60,455 nt of DNA from Acidiphilium acidophilum. Lineage in GTDB: Bacteria > Pseudomonadota > Alphaproteobacteria > Acetobacterales > Acetobacteraceae. Positions 52,331-60,455 of this stretch are shown here, piece after piece (positions within the stretch are counted from its first letter, which is position 1; every line of letters begins with the position of its first letter). The notes beneath the pieces were generated by a model. It had not been told where the DNA came from. It worked only from the letters and a program-made list of their open reading frames with translations, and made no database searches. Position numbers and translations under genes: made by a program. The stretch lies in contig NZ_JAWXYB010000006.1 in the NCBI RefSeq assembly GCF_033842475.1, forward strand, positions 1 to 60,455. Direction: 5' to 3'.

Positions 52331-52552
52331 TCAGTCGTTTTCTCCATTAAACTTGACTGGCGGCGCTGCCAACATATTCTTTTCTTGTGCTTTGGTCGCT
52401 GTCTTGCAGACCCCGCTATTATTAGACGGTCCACAACGCCTTAATGTTTCTGATAAATGGTGCGGATGTTGTCTATACCACGCCACAGAGTGCGTTTTAT
52501 GGCAACCAGCTAACGATATGGTCGCGAGCACGAGCACAATCACCTTCTTCAT
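52331..52552 (-). CDS. trbK: TrbK/EexN-like entry-exclusion lipoprotein
   Basis: Encodes 73 residues: a lipoprotein signal with SLAGC (Cys17), then SVAWYRQHPHHLSETLRRCG and NNSGVCKTATKAQEKN, the Cys-pair pattern of EexN/TrbK exclusion lipoproteins, which make the host a poor recipient for the same plasmid. The start overlaps the trbJ stop and the stop overlaps the trbL start. The last residues, APPVKFNGEND, nearly repeat the end of TrbJ. Confidence 0.85.
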   Translation of the reverse strand: MKKVIVLVLATISLAGCHKTHSVAWYRQHPHHLSETLRRCGPSNNSGVCKTATKAQEKNMLAAPPVKFNGEND

Positions 52553-53250
52553 CAGTCATTCTCCCCATTGAACGTGATTGGAGGTGCCGCATCTTCTTGT
52601 TGCGCTGCGGCTGCTCCCTCTTGTTCACTAAGCGCCGCCTGTTCCTGCGCACGATCCGCGCTCGACAGAAGCGCATTCTGTTCGGTGAGCTGGCTCGCAA
52701 CATTACCGACGAGCTGGTTCGTGGCCTGGATTGCCGCCGTCGGACCCGGTGCGCCGGCGGACTCATTCTCAGCCGTGGAGATCGAGTTTGATATTTCCGG
52801 CTGCGCTTGCGCAATCTGGTCCTGGATCTGCATCGCACTGGTAATCGCCTGCCGGTTCTGCACCTGCATCGCCGCAATCGCCGACTGCATCTGCATCGGG
52901 GTCTGACCGGTAAAACTCGTCGGATATGACTGGTTCAGATTGCTCAACAGGCTGGCGCTGGTTTGCTGGATGCCCTGGATCTGATTGATCAGCCCCGAAG
53001 TCTCACCCACGACCGGCAAGAGATTGCCAAGGGCAGATTGCGGCAGGCTTTCGAGCATCGCCTTTTGGGCTTGCAACTGCTGTTCCAGGTTGCTGATTTC
53101 CTGCGCGCCCTGGCTGACCTGCTGTATCAACTGCCCGTAACTGGCGCCGTCGAATACGGCAATCTGCGCATAGGCGGGGCCAGACATGCCGGCCACAACC
53201 GCCAGCGCCCCGGCCGCCATCGTGGCACGCTTAATCAAGATATTCATCAT
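52552..53250 (-). CDS. trbJ: TrbJ (VirB5)
   Basis: Encodes 232 residues from ATG 53250, 6 nt after AGGAGGGAG; it overlaps the trbE end by 20 bp. Signal peptide ending AYA before QIAVFDGASYGQLIQQV, the TrbJ hallmark, then long helical coiled regions (SNLEQQLQAQKAMLESLPQS) and a C-terminal tail APPITFNGEND. Minor pilus-tip component, VirB5-like. Confidence 0.9.
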   Translation of the reverse strand: MMNILIKRATMAAGALAVVAGMSGPAYAQIAVFDGASYGQLIQQVSQGAQEISNLEQQLQAQKAMLESLPQSALGNLLPVVGETSGLINQIQGIQQTSASLLSNLNQSYPTSFTGQTPMQMQSAIAAMQVQNRQAITSAMQIQDQIAQAQPEISNSISTAENESAGAPGPTAAIQATNQLVGNVASQLTEQNALLSSADRAQEQAALSEQEGAAAAQQEDAAPPITFNGEND

Positions 53251-55681
53251 AACGAACTCCCTCCTGACGTAACCAATGCAACGCCCAGCCCTCGCGATCG
53301 CGCGCTGCCATCGCCTTGACCGCCTCCACACTCGGCTTATCGCTGACCGTCACGAAGGCCCGAGCAACTGGCCCCAGGGCCAGATCAATCAGGCGCCGCC
53401 CTTCCGGGCCGGTGACGTAATACTCGCGCTTCCGCTCCGCCTGGCGCACGAGCTGGATTTCCGTCTCATTGAGGCCGAGCTGGGTGTAGAACTCGATGAT
53501 CCCATCCTTCGCCGCCTCGGGGTTCGGCAGCAGGATCACGCGCGGGCACGACTCACGCAGCACATCCATCATGCCCGACCGCTGCGCATCCGAAAGCGAT
53601 TGTGTCGCAATGACCACAGCGCAATTCGCCTTGCGCAGCGTTTTCAACCAATCGCGCAGCTTCTCCCGGAACACGGGATGCCCCAGCATCACCCACGCCT
53701 CATCGAGCACCAGAAGTGCCGGCTGGCCGCGCAAGCCTTTCTCAAACAGGCGAAACAAATAAAGCAGCGTCGGTATCACCGCCCGCTCGCCCATCTCCAT
53801 CAGATCGCCAATTTCAAAGACCTGGAATTGCGCCGAGCCGTAGAGCTGATCCGCCTGCCCATCGAGCAGCGGTCCCATTGGATGTGTCAGCGTGTAGAAT
53901 TTCAACGCATCCCGGACATCAGCATCCTGGACCGTCGTGACAAAATCCGTGATCGAGCGGCTGCCCGCGTCGCGCAAAAGGTTCAGCGCCCGGATAATCT
54001 CATTGCGCTGCGCTGGCGTGCAGGACGCATTGGATTGCAGCCGGTAGCAGGTCTCCACCCACTCACTGGCCCAGGCAACATCCGACTCACTCGACAGATC
54101 CCCCAACGGACAAAGCATCCCCGAGGCCCCGCCATCATCCCCATTGGGGTTAATCTCGAAATGCTGGCCGCCAGCGGCCAGCACCGTTGCCAACATTGAC
54201 CGGCCCTTGTCGAACGCCACCACCGATGCCCCCGGATACCGGAGGAACTGGACGGCAATCGTCGCCAAAAGGACCGATTTACCCGCACCCGTTGGCCCAA
54301 AGATCAGCGTATGGCCGAGATCATCGACATGCAGGTTAAGGCGGAACGGCGTCGTGCCGCCCGTCGCCGCATAGAGCAGCGGCGGGCTATCCGGCGGATA
54401 GAACGGACACGGCGCGAACGGCTTGCCAGCCCATACGCTGGATAGCGGCAGCAGGTCGGCCAGATTTAGCGTGTGAATCAATGGCCGGCGCACATTCGGA
54501 TAGGCATGGCCCGGCAAAGTGCCGTGCCATGCCTCGACGGCGTTCGCCGCCTCGATCCGCGCCGCAAAGCCGAGACGGCCGACCTCGCGCACCACAAGCC
54601 GGGCTTGTTCTTCCAGATCATCCCACCGCGGCCCGATCATCACGATGACCGGCGTATAGTAGCCATAGGTGACAAGGCCGCCCTCGGCATGACCACGCGC
54701 GCGCGAGGTTTCCGCCGCCATCTGCACGGCATCCTCATTGACCGGCGCATTCGGGATTTTCAGAAGTTGGGCCTTGAAATCACGAATTTTGAAGGCCCAC
54801 CGCTTGCGGTATTTTTCCAGCTCGCTGGTCGCTTCGCGCGCATCCAGGAATATGAACCGAGATGACCAGCGCGTGCTCATTGGCAGCCCGTCCAGCAGAT
54901 CGAGGATGCCGGGATGCGATTCAGCCGGAAACCCTTCAAGGGCGACCGAGCAGATATAATTCTCGCCCAATTTCGGGGTTTCCCCCGTCCAGAAATCTCG
55001 CCCGCCGATCAACGCATCCAGATAGAAACCGGGCAGATTCAGGGAGGCGGGTTCGCCCGTGAGGGTCGAATAGAGATGATCGACCAGGCTATCCCGCCGC
55101 TGCACCCGGCCATAGCCATCATCGATCTCGTATCGGCCGAACCGGGCCAGCCCGAGCACTTGGCCGGCCGCATCCTCGAATTGCGACATGGCCCGCTTGA
55201 ACTGCATCAGCGCCAGGTCGCCCGGCGCGCGTTCATCCTCGCCCGCATTGCTATACATGAACTTTTGCAAACGCCGCCCGATCTTCGATGCCGGTTTCCA
55301 CTGAAAAACGATCGTGTGGCGCGTATCGTAGAACGTGCCTTGCGAGCGGAACTGGCGTTCCCGCTCTCGATCGATCATCCGCGATATCTTGTCCGGGAAA
55401 TGACTGGCATCACGCGGGGGGTAGGATTCGACCGGCTCACGGATCGCATCGATCCACACCGCCCAGCCCGCGCCGAACCGCGAGAGAGCACGGTTCACCC
55501 TTGCGGTCAGGTCATTATATTCCTCGGGCGATGCCGCGAACATATCAGGCGGGCTATATTCATAGCCCATCAGCAGCGAACCATCCTTATTCACGACAAT
55601 GCCGTCATCGACCACAAATCCCCAATTCAGGATGTCGGGCAGGCCGGCCGCAGTGTCACGGTAGGGCTTGAGACTCAGCAT
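53231..55681 (-). CDS. trbE: TrbE (VirB4) ATPase
   Basis: An 816-residue VirB4-class ATPase: N-terminal domain with MGYEYSPPDMFAASPEEY, then GPTGAGKSV (Walker A, near residue 462), LLVLDEAWVMLGHP (Walker B) and VVIATQSLSDAQ. Powers pilus assembly and substrate transfer at the inner membrane. Full length. Confidence 0.95.
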   Translation of the reverse strand: MLSLKPYRDTAAGLPDILNWGFVVDDGIVVNKDGSLLMGYEYSPPDMFAASPEEYNDLTARVNRALSRFGAGWAVWIDAIREPVESYPPRDASHFPDKISRMIDRERERQFRSQGTFYDTRHTIVFQWKPASKIGRRLQKFMYSNAGEDERAPGDLALMQFKRAMSQFEDAAGQVLGLARFGRYEIDDGYGRVQRRDSLVDHLYSTLTGEPASLNLPGFYLDALIGGRDFWTGETPKLGENYICSVALEGFPAESHPGILDLLDGLPMSTRWSSRFIFLDAREATSELEKYRKRWAFKIRDFKAQLLKIPNAPVNEDAVQMAAETSRARGHAEGGLVTYGYYTPVIVMIGPRWDDLEEQARLVVREVGRLGFAARIEAANAVEAWHGTLPGHAYPNVRRPLIHTLNLADLLPLSSVWAGKPFAPCPFYPPDSPPLLYAATGGTTPFRLNLHVDDLGHTLIFGPTGAGKSVLLATIAVQFLRYPGASVVAFDKGRSMLATVLAAGGQHFEINPNGDDGGASGMLCPLGDLSSESDVAWASEWVETCYRLQSNASCTPAQRNEIIRALNLLRDAGSRSITDFVTTVQDADVRDALKFYTLTHPMGPLLDGQADQLYGSAQFQVFEIGDLMEMGERAVIPTLLYLFRLFEKGLRGQPALLVLDEAWVMLGHPVFREKLRDWLKTLRKANCAVVIATQSLSDAQRSGMMDVLRESCPRVILLPNPEAAKDGIIEFYTQLGLNETEIQLVRQAERKREYYVTGPEGRRLIDLALGPVARAFVTVSDKPSVEAVKAMAARDREGWALHWLRQEGVRYDEYLD

Positions 55682-55986
55682 CAGAGTTGCTTCCGGATAC
55701 GATCATCGACGCGCGCCGGACGTGACCGGGGCGAATAATAGGCGCGATAGGCCCGCGCCCGCCGATAGACCTTGAGAAATTGAGGATCGATCTTAGCCAG
55801 CCAGCGCAACATCGCCGTGCCGAACACGCCGAGCGACACGCCGACCACGACGGAGAAAATTGTCTGCGTCGTGACCGGCAGGCCAACCGAAAAAACGATG
55901 AGACCCAGCATCAGATCGCGTTCGCCGCCCGCGATCAAATGCGGCCGCCAGAGCGCGCGATGGATCGGCAGGCGACGGAGCGCCAT
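55681..55986 (-). CDS. trbD: TrbD (VirB3)
   Basis: Encodes 101 residues: the conserved start PIHRALWRPHLIAGGERDL, two membrane helices (about 26-45 and 46-62) and a basic C-terminus with YRRARAYRAYYSPRS. A 1-bp overlap with trbC and trbE shows tight coupling. Confidence 0.93.
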   Translation of the reverse strand: MALRRLPIHRALWRPHLIAGGERDLMLGLIVFSVGLPVTTQTIFSVVVGVSLGVFGTAMLRWLAKIDPQFLKVYRRARAYRAYYSPRSRPARVDDRIRKQL

Positions 55987-56321
55987 CAGATCACCGCGCC
56001 GGAAAACAAGGCGACGATCTGCGATGCGCCGAGCAATAGCGAGCCCGCCATCACGACGTAAAGCAGCCGACGCATGAACTCGCTCATCTCACCGAAGAAC
56101 ACGAGGCCAGCACCCGCCATGACCAGCCCGATCATCGTGATTGCATAGGCGAACGGGCCGGTGATCGTGTTCTCGATCGACTGCAACGGGCTCATGAAGG
56201 GCAGGTTGCTGCCCCCACCGCCCGCGCTCGCCGCCAATGCGGCACGCGACATCGCCGCCATTACCGCAGCCGACAGCCCGGCCCGCGCCGACAAGCGGCG
56301 CACGCGATCAAAAAGTCTCAT
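55986..56321 (-). CDS. trbC: TrbC (VirB2) pilin
   Basis: Encodes 111 residues from ATG 56321, with GGAG 6 nt upstream; the open frame extends back into trbB but that part is not pilin-like. Long signal peptide (LSAAVMAAMSRAALAASAGG), then two hydrophobic helices (ITGPFAYAITMIGLVMAGAG and LYVVMAGSLLLGASQIVALF). TraF is expected to trim and cyclise it. Confidence 0.88.
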   Translation of the reverse strand: MRLFDRVRRLSARAGLSAAVMAAMSRAALAASAGGGGSNLPFMSPLQSIENTITGPFAYAITMIGLVMAGAGLVFFGEMSEFMRRLLYVVMAGSLLLGASQIVALFSGAVI

Positions 56322-56446
56322 CCTCATCTCCATTGTTCCGCACGAGCGACCACCGCTTGCGCTCTCCACATGACCGGCGCCGCTCACGCGGCCGCCGCTC
56401 CACCTGCCAGCTCGCCGCCAGCGGTCCATGCGCACGAGCCCGTCGC

Positions 56447-57409
56447 TCATGCGGCTTGATCCCATTCCAGGTCATAAGAATTGCCATTCCAGCCGGCGAC
56501 CGTTGCTATGCCCTGCACCCGCCGCGCCCCATCTTTGGTCTTGGCAATGGTGACGATGACATCGATGGCCTCACCGATCAGCTCGAACGCCGATCCGGTG
56601 AACGCCTCGGCCACCAGAAATTCCAGGCGACGGAGCGCCGCCCGTGGATCATCGACATTGCTATGCACCGTCGCCACCCCGCCGGGGTGGCCCGTCGTCC
56701 AGGACTTGAGCAGGGTCAGGGCGGCCCGGTCACGGACCTCGCCGACGATGATCCGGTCAGGACGCTGGCGCAGCGCGTGGCGTAAAAGCCGGTCCATCGG
56801 TGCCGCCTCGCTGGTCCTCATGGCGATCACGTTTTGAGAGGCGCATTGCAACTCCCGCGTGTCCTCAAGAATCGCCAGCCGATGCTCCGGCGTCACCCGT
56901 GCGATATAATCGATGGTCGCGTTGGCGAATGTCGTCTTGCCCGACCCGGTGCCACCGCTGACAAGAATGTTTTTTCGATCAGCGATCGCGGCTGTCAGAA
57001 TATCCATCTGCCGGACCGATATGATCCCATTGTCGCGATAGGTTTCCAGCGGGAAAATTCGCTTCGCCGGAACACGAATAGAAAAACACGGCGCTTCCAC
57101 CACAGGCGGAATCACCGCACTAAATCGTGATCCATCAAGCGGCAGCTCACATTCAAGGATCGGGCTGTCGCGCGTCAGAGTCGTCGGAATTGTTGAGGCC
57201 ACCGTCGCCATCAGGCTCTCCGCCTGGCCCGGTAGCATGGTGCCGACCTCGACCATCGGTTGGCCGAGACGTTCGGCCCAAAGCCGCCCGTCGGCGTTCA
57301 GGATGATCTCGATGACATCATCCTGTGAAAGCAGGTCGCAAACCTGCGGGCCAAGCTCTCGCCGGAGCTTATCATGAACCCGCTGTGTTACCTCGCGCGA
57401 CGCCGACAT
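56447..57409 (-). CDS. trbB: TrbB (VirB11) ATPase
   Basis: Encodes 320 residues: N-terminal domain, SGGTGSGKTT (Walker A, 151-160), LAILEDTRELQCA (Asp box), RIIVGEVRD (Walker B) and GVATVHSN (His box). First gene of the trb train, 126 bp upstream of trbC. Hexameric traffic ATPase. Confidence 0.95.
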   Translation of the reverse strand: MSASREVTQRVHDKLRRELGPQVCDLLSQDDVIEIILNADGRLWAERLGQPMVEVGTMLPGQAESLMATVASTIPTTLTRDSPILECELPLDGSRFSAVIPPVVEAPCFSIRVPAKRIFPLETYRDNGIISVRQMDILTAAIADRKNILVSGGTGSGKTTFANATIDYIARVTPEHRLAILEDTRELQCASQNVIAMRTSEAAPMDRLLRHALRQRPDRIIVGEVRDRAALTLLKSWTTGHPGGVATVHSNVDDPRAALRRLEFLVAEAFTGSAFELIGEAIDVIVTIAKTKDGARRVQGIATVAGWNGNSYDLEWDQAA

Positions 57410-57456
57410 GATCCGGATACCTCCGGATCGTAGTCTATAGCTAATGGTCTAGGGGG

Positions 57457-57720
57457 TCAATCAGTTCGACGCAAAAATAGATCGGCGACCCTGATTTCCA
57501 AGGCATGTGCTACTCTAGCGAGTGTGTCAAGCGTCGCATTGTTCCGCGCATTCCGCAAATTGGAGATAAGAGCGGCGTTCAAACCCGTCAGACGGCCCAA
57601 CTCGGGATTCGTTAAATGCAATTCCTGCATTCGTCGATTGACCACATCGGCGATCAACATTCGTTCAGTTAAAGCGGGTTCTCCCCGGCTCGGGGGCCGA
57701 TTCGGCAACGCATCCTCCAT
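57457..57720 (-). CDS. TrbA-like XRE repressor (putative)
   Basis: Encodes 87 residues from ATG 57720; TTG 57804 and ATG 57660 are alternatives. An XRE helix-turn-helix spans MQELHLTNPELGRLTGLNAA and LISNLRNARNNATLDTLARV. It lies immediately before trbB on the same strand, the position of trbA in IncP plasmids, where it represses tra and trb promoters. The role is inferred from that position. Confidence 0.78.
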   Translation of the reverse strand: MEDALPNRPPSRGEPALTERMLIADVVNRRMQELHLTNPELGRLTGLNAALISNLRNARNNATLDTLARVAHALEIRVADLFLRRTD

Positions 57721-57804
57721 AGAGTCCAATGCCCCTCGGTCAACCACAGATGCCGCCCCATGCGACCGTGATTCCCCGACAGGCTGGGCTCCTGTATGAC
57801 ACAA

Positions 57805-58047
57805 GATACCTTGCCTGTATTGGACTCAATATGATTGCATTCATTTCATCTTGCCGCTGTTCGTAATACCGAAATTGAGCAACAGTCACCATATGTTCGA
57901 CACGACGGCACGCCCTCACCATCATAGATTATCCCGGAAATACGCCCTTTTTCCCGCAATCGTCAAATCGTCTTTAGACGATGATTGATTGACTTTTTTG
58001 CCGGTTTGCCGCATTGTCTATATGCCCTTTTAGGAAAGGAACCGGAA
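57805..58047. promoter_or_regulatory. Divergent promoter region, trb side and 58048 side
   Basis: No gene seen. It contains the dyad ATCGTC-TTTA-GACGAT (57967-57982), a second ATCGTC half site just upstream, TTGACT (57989-57994) and the recurring TTTTTTGCCGGTTTGCC motif (57994-58010). The XRE/trb genes read leftward and 58048 reads rightward from here, so this is the likely control point of both units. Confidence 0.5.
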
Positions 58048-58683
58048 ATGCCGCTTTATTGCTGCCTATTTCCCCAGGCCGCCGTCGCACCAACGTCCCT
58101 CGCCAGCATCGGACGGCGCTTCGCCGTCGATGCACGCCTTCGCCAAGATGAAACACTCGGCCTGATCGAAGCGGCCACCATTGCTGTCGCCAGCCACTAC
58201 GCCATCGCCTGGCGCGATGCCCTCGCCGGCCACACCGACACCATGCCCCGGCTCGGCCTGAAATTCCGGCAGGAAGGGCGGTTTCACATTCTCTACCGCC
58301 CAACTGGGCCGCTGCTCGACCCGGCCGACTGGATGTTGACCGCCCCTCCGGGAGAAACCGTCTCGATCGATCAGAACCGCGCCGCCCGCGAACGCTTCAT
58401 CTACGCCCACCGCCGCGAGGATTACTCCCCCTACGATACGCTTGCCGCGCGCCGGAAACGCGCCGCTCGCCTGCCATTCAATGAGATCGCTGACGCGATT
58501 TGGGGCATCGCTACCCGCGATGCACTCGAAGCCGCAAAAGAGTTCGGCCCCGTCTGCGCCGGGGCCGAACTCGTTCCCCTCGCCCAAACCGCACCGCTCA
58601 TGCCTCGGACCGACGATTCCACACCAGCAGGGCACCGGTGCGCTGACGCTCCCGCTAACCTTGATTCCATTCTTGGAGACTGA
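58048..58683 (+). CDS. Hypothetical protein
   Basis: Encodes 211 residues from ATG 58048, after TAGGAAAGG. Sequence starts MPLYCCLFPQAAVAPTS; the middle has LGLKFRQEGRFHILYRP and a basic RRKRAARLPFNEIADAIWGI stretch. No signal peptide or membrane helix. Family not recognised. The next gene follows 3 bp after the stop, suggesting an operon with 58687. Confidence 0.68.
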   Translation: MPLYCCLFPQAAVAPTSLASIGRRFAVDARLRQDETLGLIEAATIAVASHYAIAWRDALAGHTDTMPRLGLKFRQEGRFHILYRPTGPLLDPADWMLTAPPGETVSIDQNRAARERFIYAHRREDYSPYDTLAARRKRAARLPFNEIADAIWGIATRDALEAAKEFGPVCAGAELVPLAQTAPLMPRTDDSTPAGHRCADAPANLDSILGD

Positions 58684-58686
58684 CAA

Positions 58687-59295
58687 ATGAACGAAGAATA
58701 CGAGATTGAACTACCCGGCGATGCCGTTCCCGACGATATAGAAAACTATCTCGAAAAACTCCCTCAAATGACAGTACAAGTCCGAATCGATCAGGCCACT
58801 GCCTCTTTTTTAGAATATGATTTCTTTAACTGGTCCAAAACGCGTCCCTCGGTGCTGCCACCTGATCAACGTGATAAAATAAATGACCTGCTCGACACAG
58901 CCGATTATCTACGTTTTTCTTGCATGAGCCCGCACCTGAAACAGATTTTATGGAAAGGCGTGCGATTCTATTACGGCTTGTCCGAACAGGAATTTCCATT
59001 CCCGGATTCACTCAAAAATAAGCGCGTTTCCGTCATTTCCAAAAAAACCCGCGACCTACTTCCCATCACCGGAATTATTGCCGTTATCATTTTCGCTTCT
59101 TTCGTAGGCGCCTTGATAGGGAACACCGTTGGGACAATCCATTCCCGTCATGATTCATCCTATCCATCCGAGGCGTCATTGCTGAGTTCGCCCCCCCAAC
59201 CAATTTTCGGCCACGAAACCGCCGACACTGCCGAACGAGCTTCCGCCGAACCAAAACAAAACCCCACGGTCACCGCCTCTCAATCTCAACATTGA
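58687..59295 (+). CDS. Single-pass membrane protein, unknown
   Basis: Encodes 202 residues: an acidic N-terminal cytoplasmic domain with DFFNWSKTRPSVLPPDQRDK, a membrane helix (about 127-148, ITGIIAVIIFASFVGALIGN) and a Ser/Pro-rich C-terminus that would be periplasmic. Lower GC than its neighbours. Family not recognised. Confidence 0.68.
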   Translation: MNEEYEIELPGDAVPDDIENYLEKLPQMTVQVRIDQATASFLEYDFFNWSKTRPSVLPPDQRDKINDLLDTADYLRFSCMSPHLKQILWKGVRFYYGLSEQEFPFPDSLKNKRVSVISKKTRDLLPITGIIAVIIFASFVGALIGNTVGTIHSRHDSSYPSEASLLSSPPQPIFGHETADTAERASAEPKQNPTVTASQSQH

Positions 59296-59458
59296 GCGGC
59301 GTTAAACCCTGGTGTGTTTTTGAAGCCAGTCGCCTTGGCTTTCGCGTGCCGTTCCTGGTTCGCCCCTCAATCGTCCTCTCAATGGTGGATAATCCGGGAC
59401 AAAGAACGATGACAACGGAACAGCTACCTCGCTTGCCGAAACCATAAAAGGATTCGCT

Positions 59459-60106
59459 ATGCCGACTGCAATCCCCCGTGAATACAACCCACGTGACCAT
59501 TTCATCGCATTTTGCTGGCTGCACGTGCCAGACGATCCCATGAGTCCGACACAATTCGTCAAAGTCGTGGCCGATGAAAACCCCTTGGACACGTATGGCT
59601 CTATCGACGAATGGGTTATTCTGAAAGCGCCCTCGCTATGGGCTGCCAAATACGGCACTGACCTTACCACGCTTGGTGCTTATCTGCCCTTCGAGGGTAT
59701 GCCGTCAGATGACGCTCCCCTGGTTGAGTCAGGCTGGGCCGAAACAATTATGGCCGGCGCCCACATCTTCGATGCCCCCTCGCCATTAACCGACGCCGAG
59801 ACAAGTTTTCTGCGATCGATGGCAGGAAGAACAATCGCCGACGTGAGTTTGGCGGATCTCTGGATCATGATGACGGTGGCTGGCTGGCGGCCCGGAATGA
59901 TCACACGGGGCATTATGCCGACCAGCGACGAAGCTGAGCGTTTATGCGCGTTCTATCGGGAAGGCGGTAAGGCGATGGACCCGATGGACGATATGAACCT
60001 CGAAACGACCATCCTTGGCGCGCTCGATCTCGCAGGAGCCACCAATCCCCTGCAATTAGGACTGTCATTGCTTCCGAAATTGGAAGACTGGCTGCACGAG
60101 ACCTAA
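59459..60106 (+). CDS. Hypothetical protein
   Basis: Encodes 215 residues (MPTAIPREYNPRDHFIAFCW...), no membrane segment. Notable are SIDEWVILKAPSLWAAKYG and a Met/Asp-rich DPMDDMNLETTILGALDL segment near the C-terminus. A weak AAAAGGA site precedes the ATG. The 160 bp upstream carry no gene. Family not recognised. Confidence 0.66.
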   Translation: MPTAIPREYNPRDHFIAFCWLHVPDDPMSPTQFVKVVADENPLDTYGSIDEWVILKAPSLWAAKYGTDLTTLGAYLPFEGMPSDDAPLVESGWAETIMAGAHIFDAPSPLTDAETSFLRSMAGRTIADVSLADLWIMMTVAGWRPGMITRGIMPTSDEAERLCAFYREGGKAMDPMDDMNLETTILGALDLAGATNPLQLGLSLLPKLEDWLHET

Positions 60107-60107
60107 A

Positions 60108-60455
60108 ATGAGCAGAGATACGGGGAAGATAGGGGCGCGTCAGGCGGCAAAGAAGCCGCCTGACCGGGCTCTACTCCGCTACGCTCCACCAAGCCCCCTA
60201 CAGGGTCTCGGCCCTTCGGGTAACGATCCCTCGCGCAACGGCGGCACCGACCTGGGGATAACCAATCAGCCAGTGAGGGCCTTACAACGGCAACCCGAAG
60301 GCCACCGCCCGTATCACCGTCCGTATCGGAGCCAGACCGACCGGCGCGAAGAACATCCCGCCGTCACGAGAAGCAAACACCGACAGGGCACCGGGCTCCC
60401 ACAGAACGAGGACTATTCACCCCCCTCCTTGGCGTCATCCATCTCAACCGTGTCG
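60108..60455 (+). CDS. Open reading frame running off the window
   Basis: ATG 60108 opens a frame with no stop to the last base (116 codons), rich in Arg, Pro, Gln and Ser. If the molecule is circular the frame continues through position 1 and stops near 342, about 230 codons in all. Composition is unlike a typical folded protein, and the first 100 nt contain GC-rich hairpins (GGCGGC...GCCGCC), so it may be a chance opening in GC-rich DNA. Confidence 0.3.
   Translation, partial: MSRDTGKIGARQAAKKPPDRALLRYAPPSPLQGLGPSGNDPSRNGGTDLGITNQPVRALQRQPEGHRPYHRPYRSQTDRREEHPAVTRSKHRQGTGLPQNEDYSPPSLASSISTVS

Larger units (their letters stand above)
49577..52331 (-). pseudogene. trbL: TrbL (VirB6), split by IS4-family insertion
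   Basis: The N-terminal piece (52331-52064) has a signal peptide ending HAA and the start of the polytopic domain (EVAWSASRLVLG). After the IS the frame resumes as RGDIADWVVELIQQG with at least five membrane helices and an Ala/Gly-rich C-terminus (49577-50604). Removing 50615-52063 and one 10-bp target copy gives 1296 nt, 432 codons, an uninterrupted 431-residue TrbL. TrbL is an essential inner-membrane channel component, so self-transfer should be blocked unless the C-terminal piece, which could start at a GTG (50614), is made separately. Confidence 0.92.

Noticed and set aside
1-60455. rRNA, tRNA or tmRNA genes
   Set aside because: None of the characteristic conserved stretches were noticed on either strand; only the candidate antisense RNA is proposed.

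Overview
The window looks like most or all of a GC-rich conjugative plasmid from an alphaproteobacterium, probably an acidophilic Acetobacteraceae relative (Acidiphilium/Acidocella-like). This assignment is inferred from a repABC-type RepC initiator, DUF736 and DUF2958 proteins, a long plasmid ParB, and an IncP/Ti-style tra/trb system. No rRNA, tRNA, CRISPR array, resistance gene or metabolic gene was seen.

Layout. 1-6500: plus-strand accessory genes (DUF736, ParB-like, DUF2958 and unknowns), most preceded by a copy of a GC-rich hairpin leader repeat of roughly 200 nt. 6574-7723: a partition cassette made of a helically phased GCTAGC array, a VirC1/ParA-like ATPase and a small ribbon-helix-helix partner. 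7762-14739: two 81-bp regulatory repeats, an LPD29 protein, small unknown genes and an SF2 helicase with five helicase-associated repeats. The helicase is broken by one IS256-family element, and a second copy sits 718 bp downstream. 15000-20430: small genes, a tyrosine recombinase, an Api92-like protein, repC with a candidate counter-transcribed RNA, a ribbon-helix-helix protein and a WGR protein.

20427-30639: IncP-type DNA processing. traK-traL-traM run leftward and traJ-traI-traG-traF-(lytic transglycosylase)-traC run rightward from an oriT at about 22041-22411. 30855-33001: two membrane or secreted unknowns, an XRE regulator and an outer-membrane barrel. 33073-57409 (minus strand): one very long gene train. 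It starts with trbBCDEJKLFGHI (mating-pair T4SS) and passes through overlapping start/stop codons into a type IVb pilus cluster (pilN-P-O-Q-R-S, an extra PilT-like ATPase, pilM, pilV, a methyltransferase, a lytic transglycosylase). A TrbA-like XRE regulator lies upstream of trbB. 58048-60455: three unknown proteins and an open reading frame that runs off the end.

How it fits together. RepC with its antisense RNA controls copy number, and ParA plus the ribbon-helix-helix protein and the phased array should keep the plasmid. TraK/TraJ/TraI act at oriT, TraG couples the DNA to the Trb channel, TraF matures the TrbC pilin, and TraC/ArdC probably protects or primes the incoming strand. The most unusual point is that TrbI (VirB10) carries a C-terminal TcpQ/PilL-like domain and its gene is translationally coupled to the pilN secretin gene, which suggests a physical bridge between the T4SS and the type IVb pilus. 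Three identical IS256-family copies and one IS4-family copy have disrupted the helicase, trbL and the last codons of pilQ, so this copy of the plasmid may be transfer-defective.
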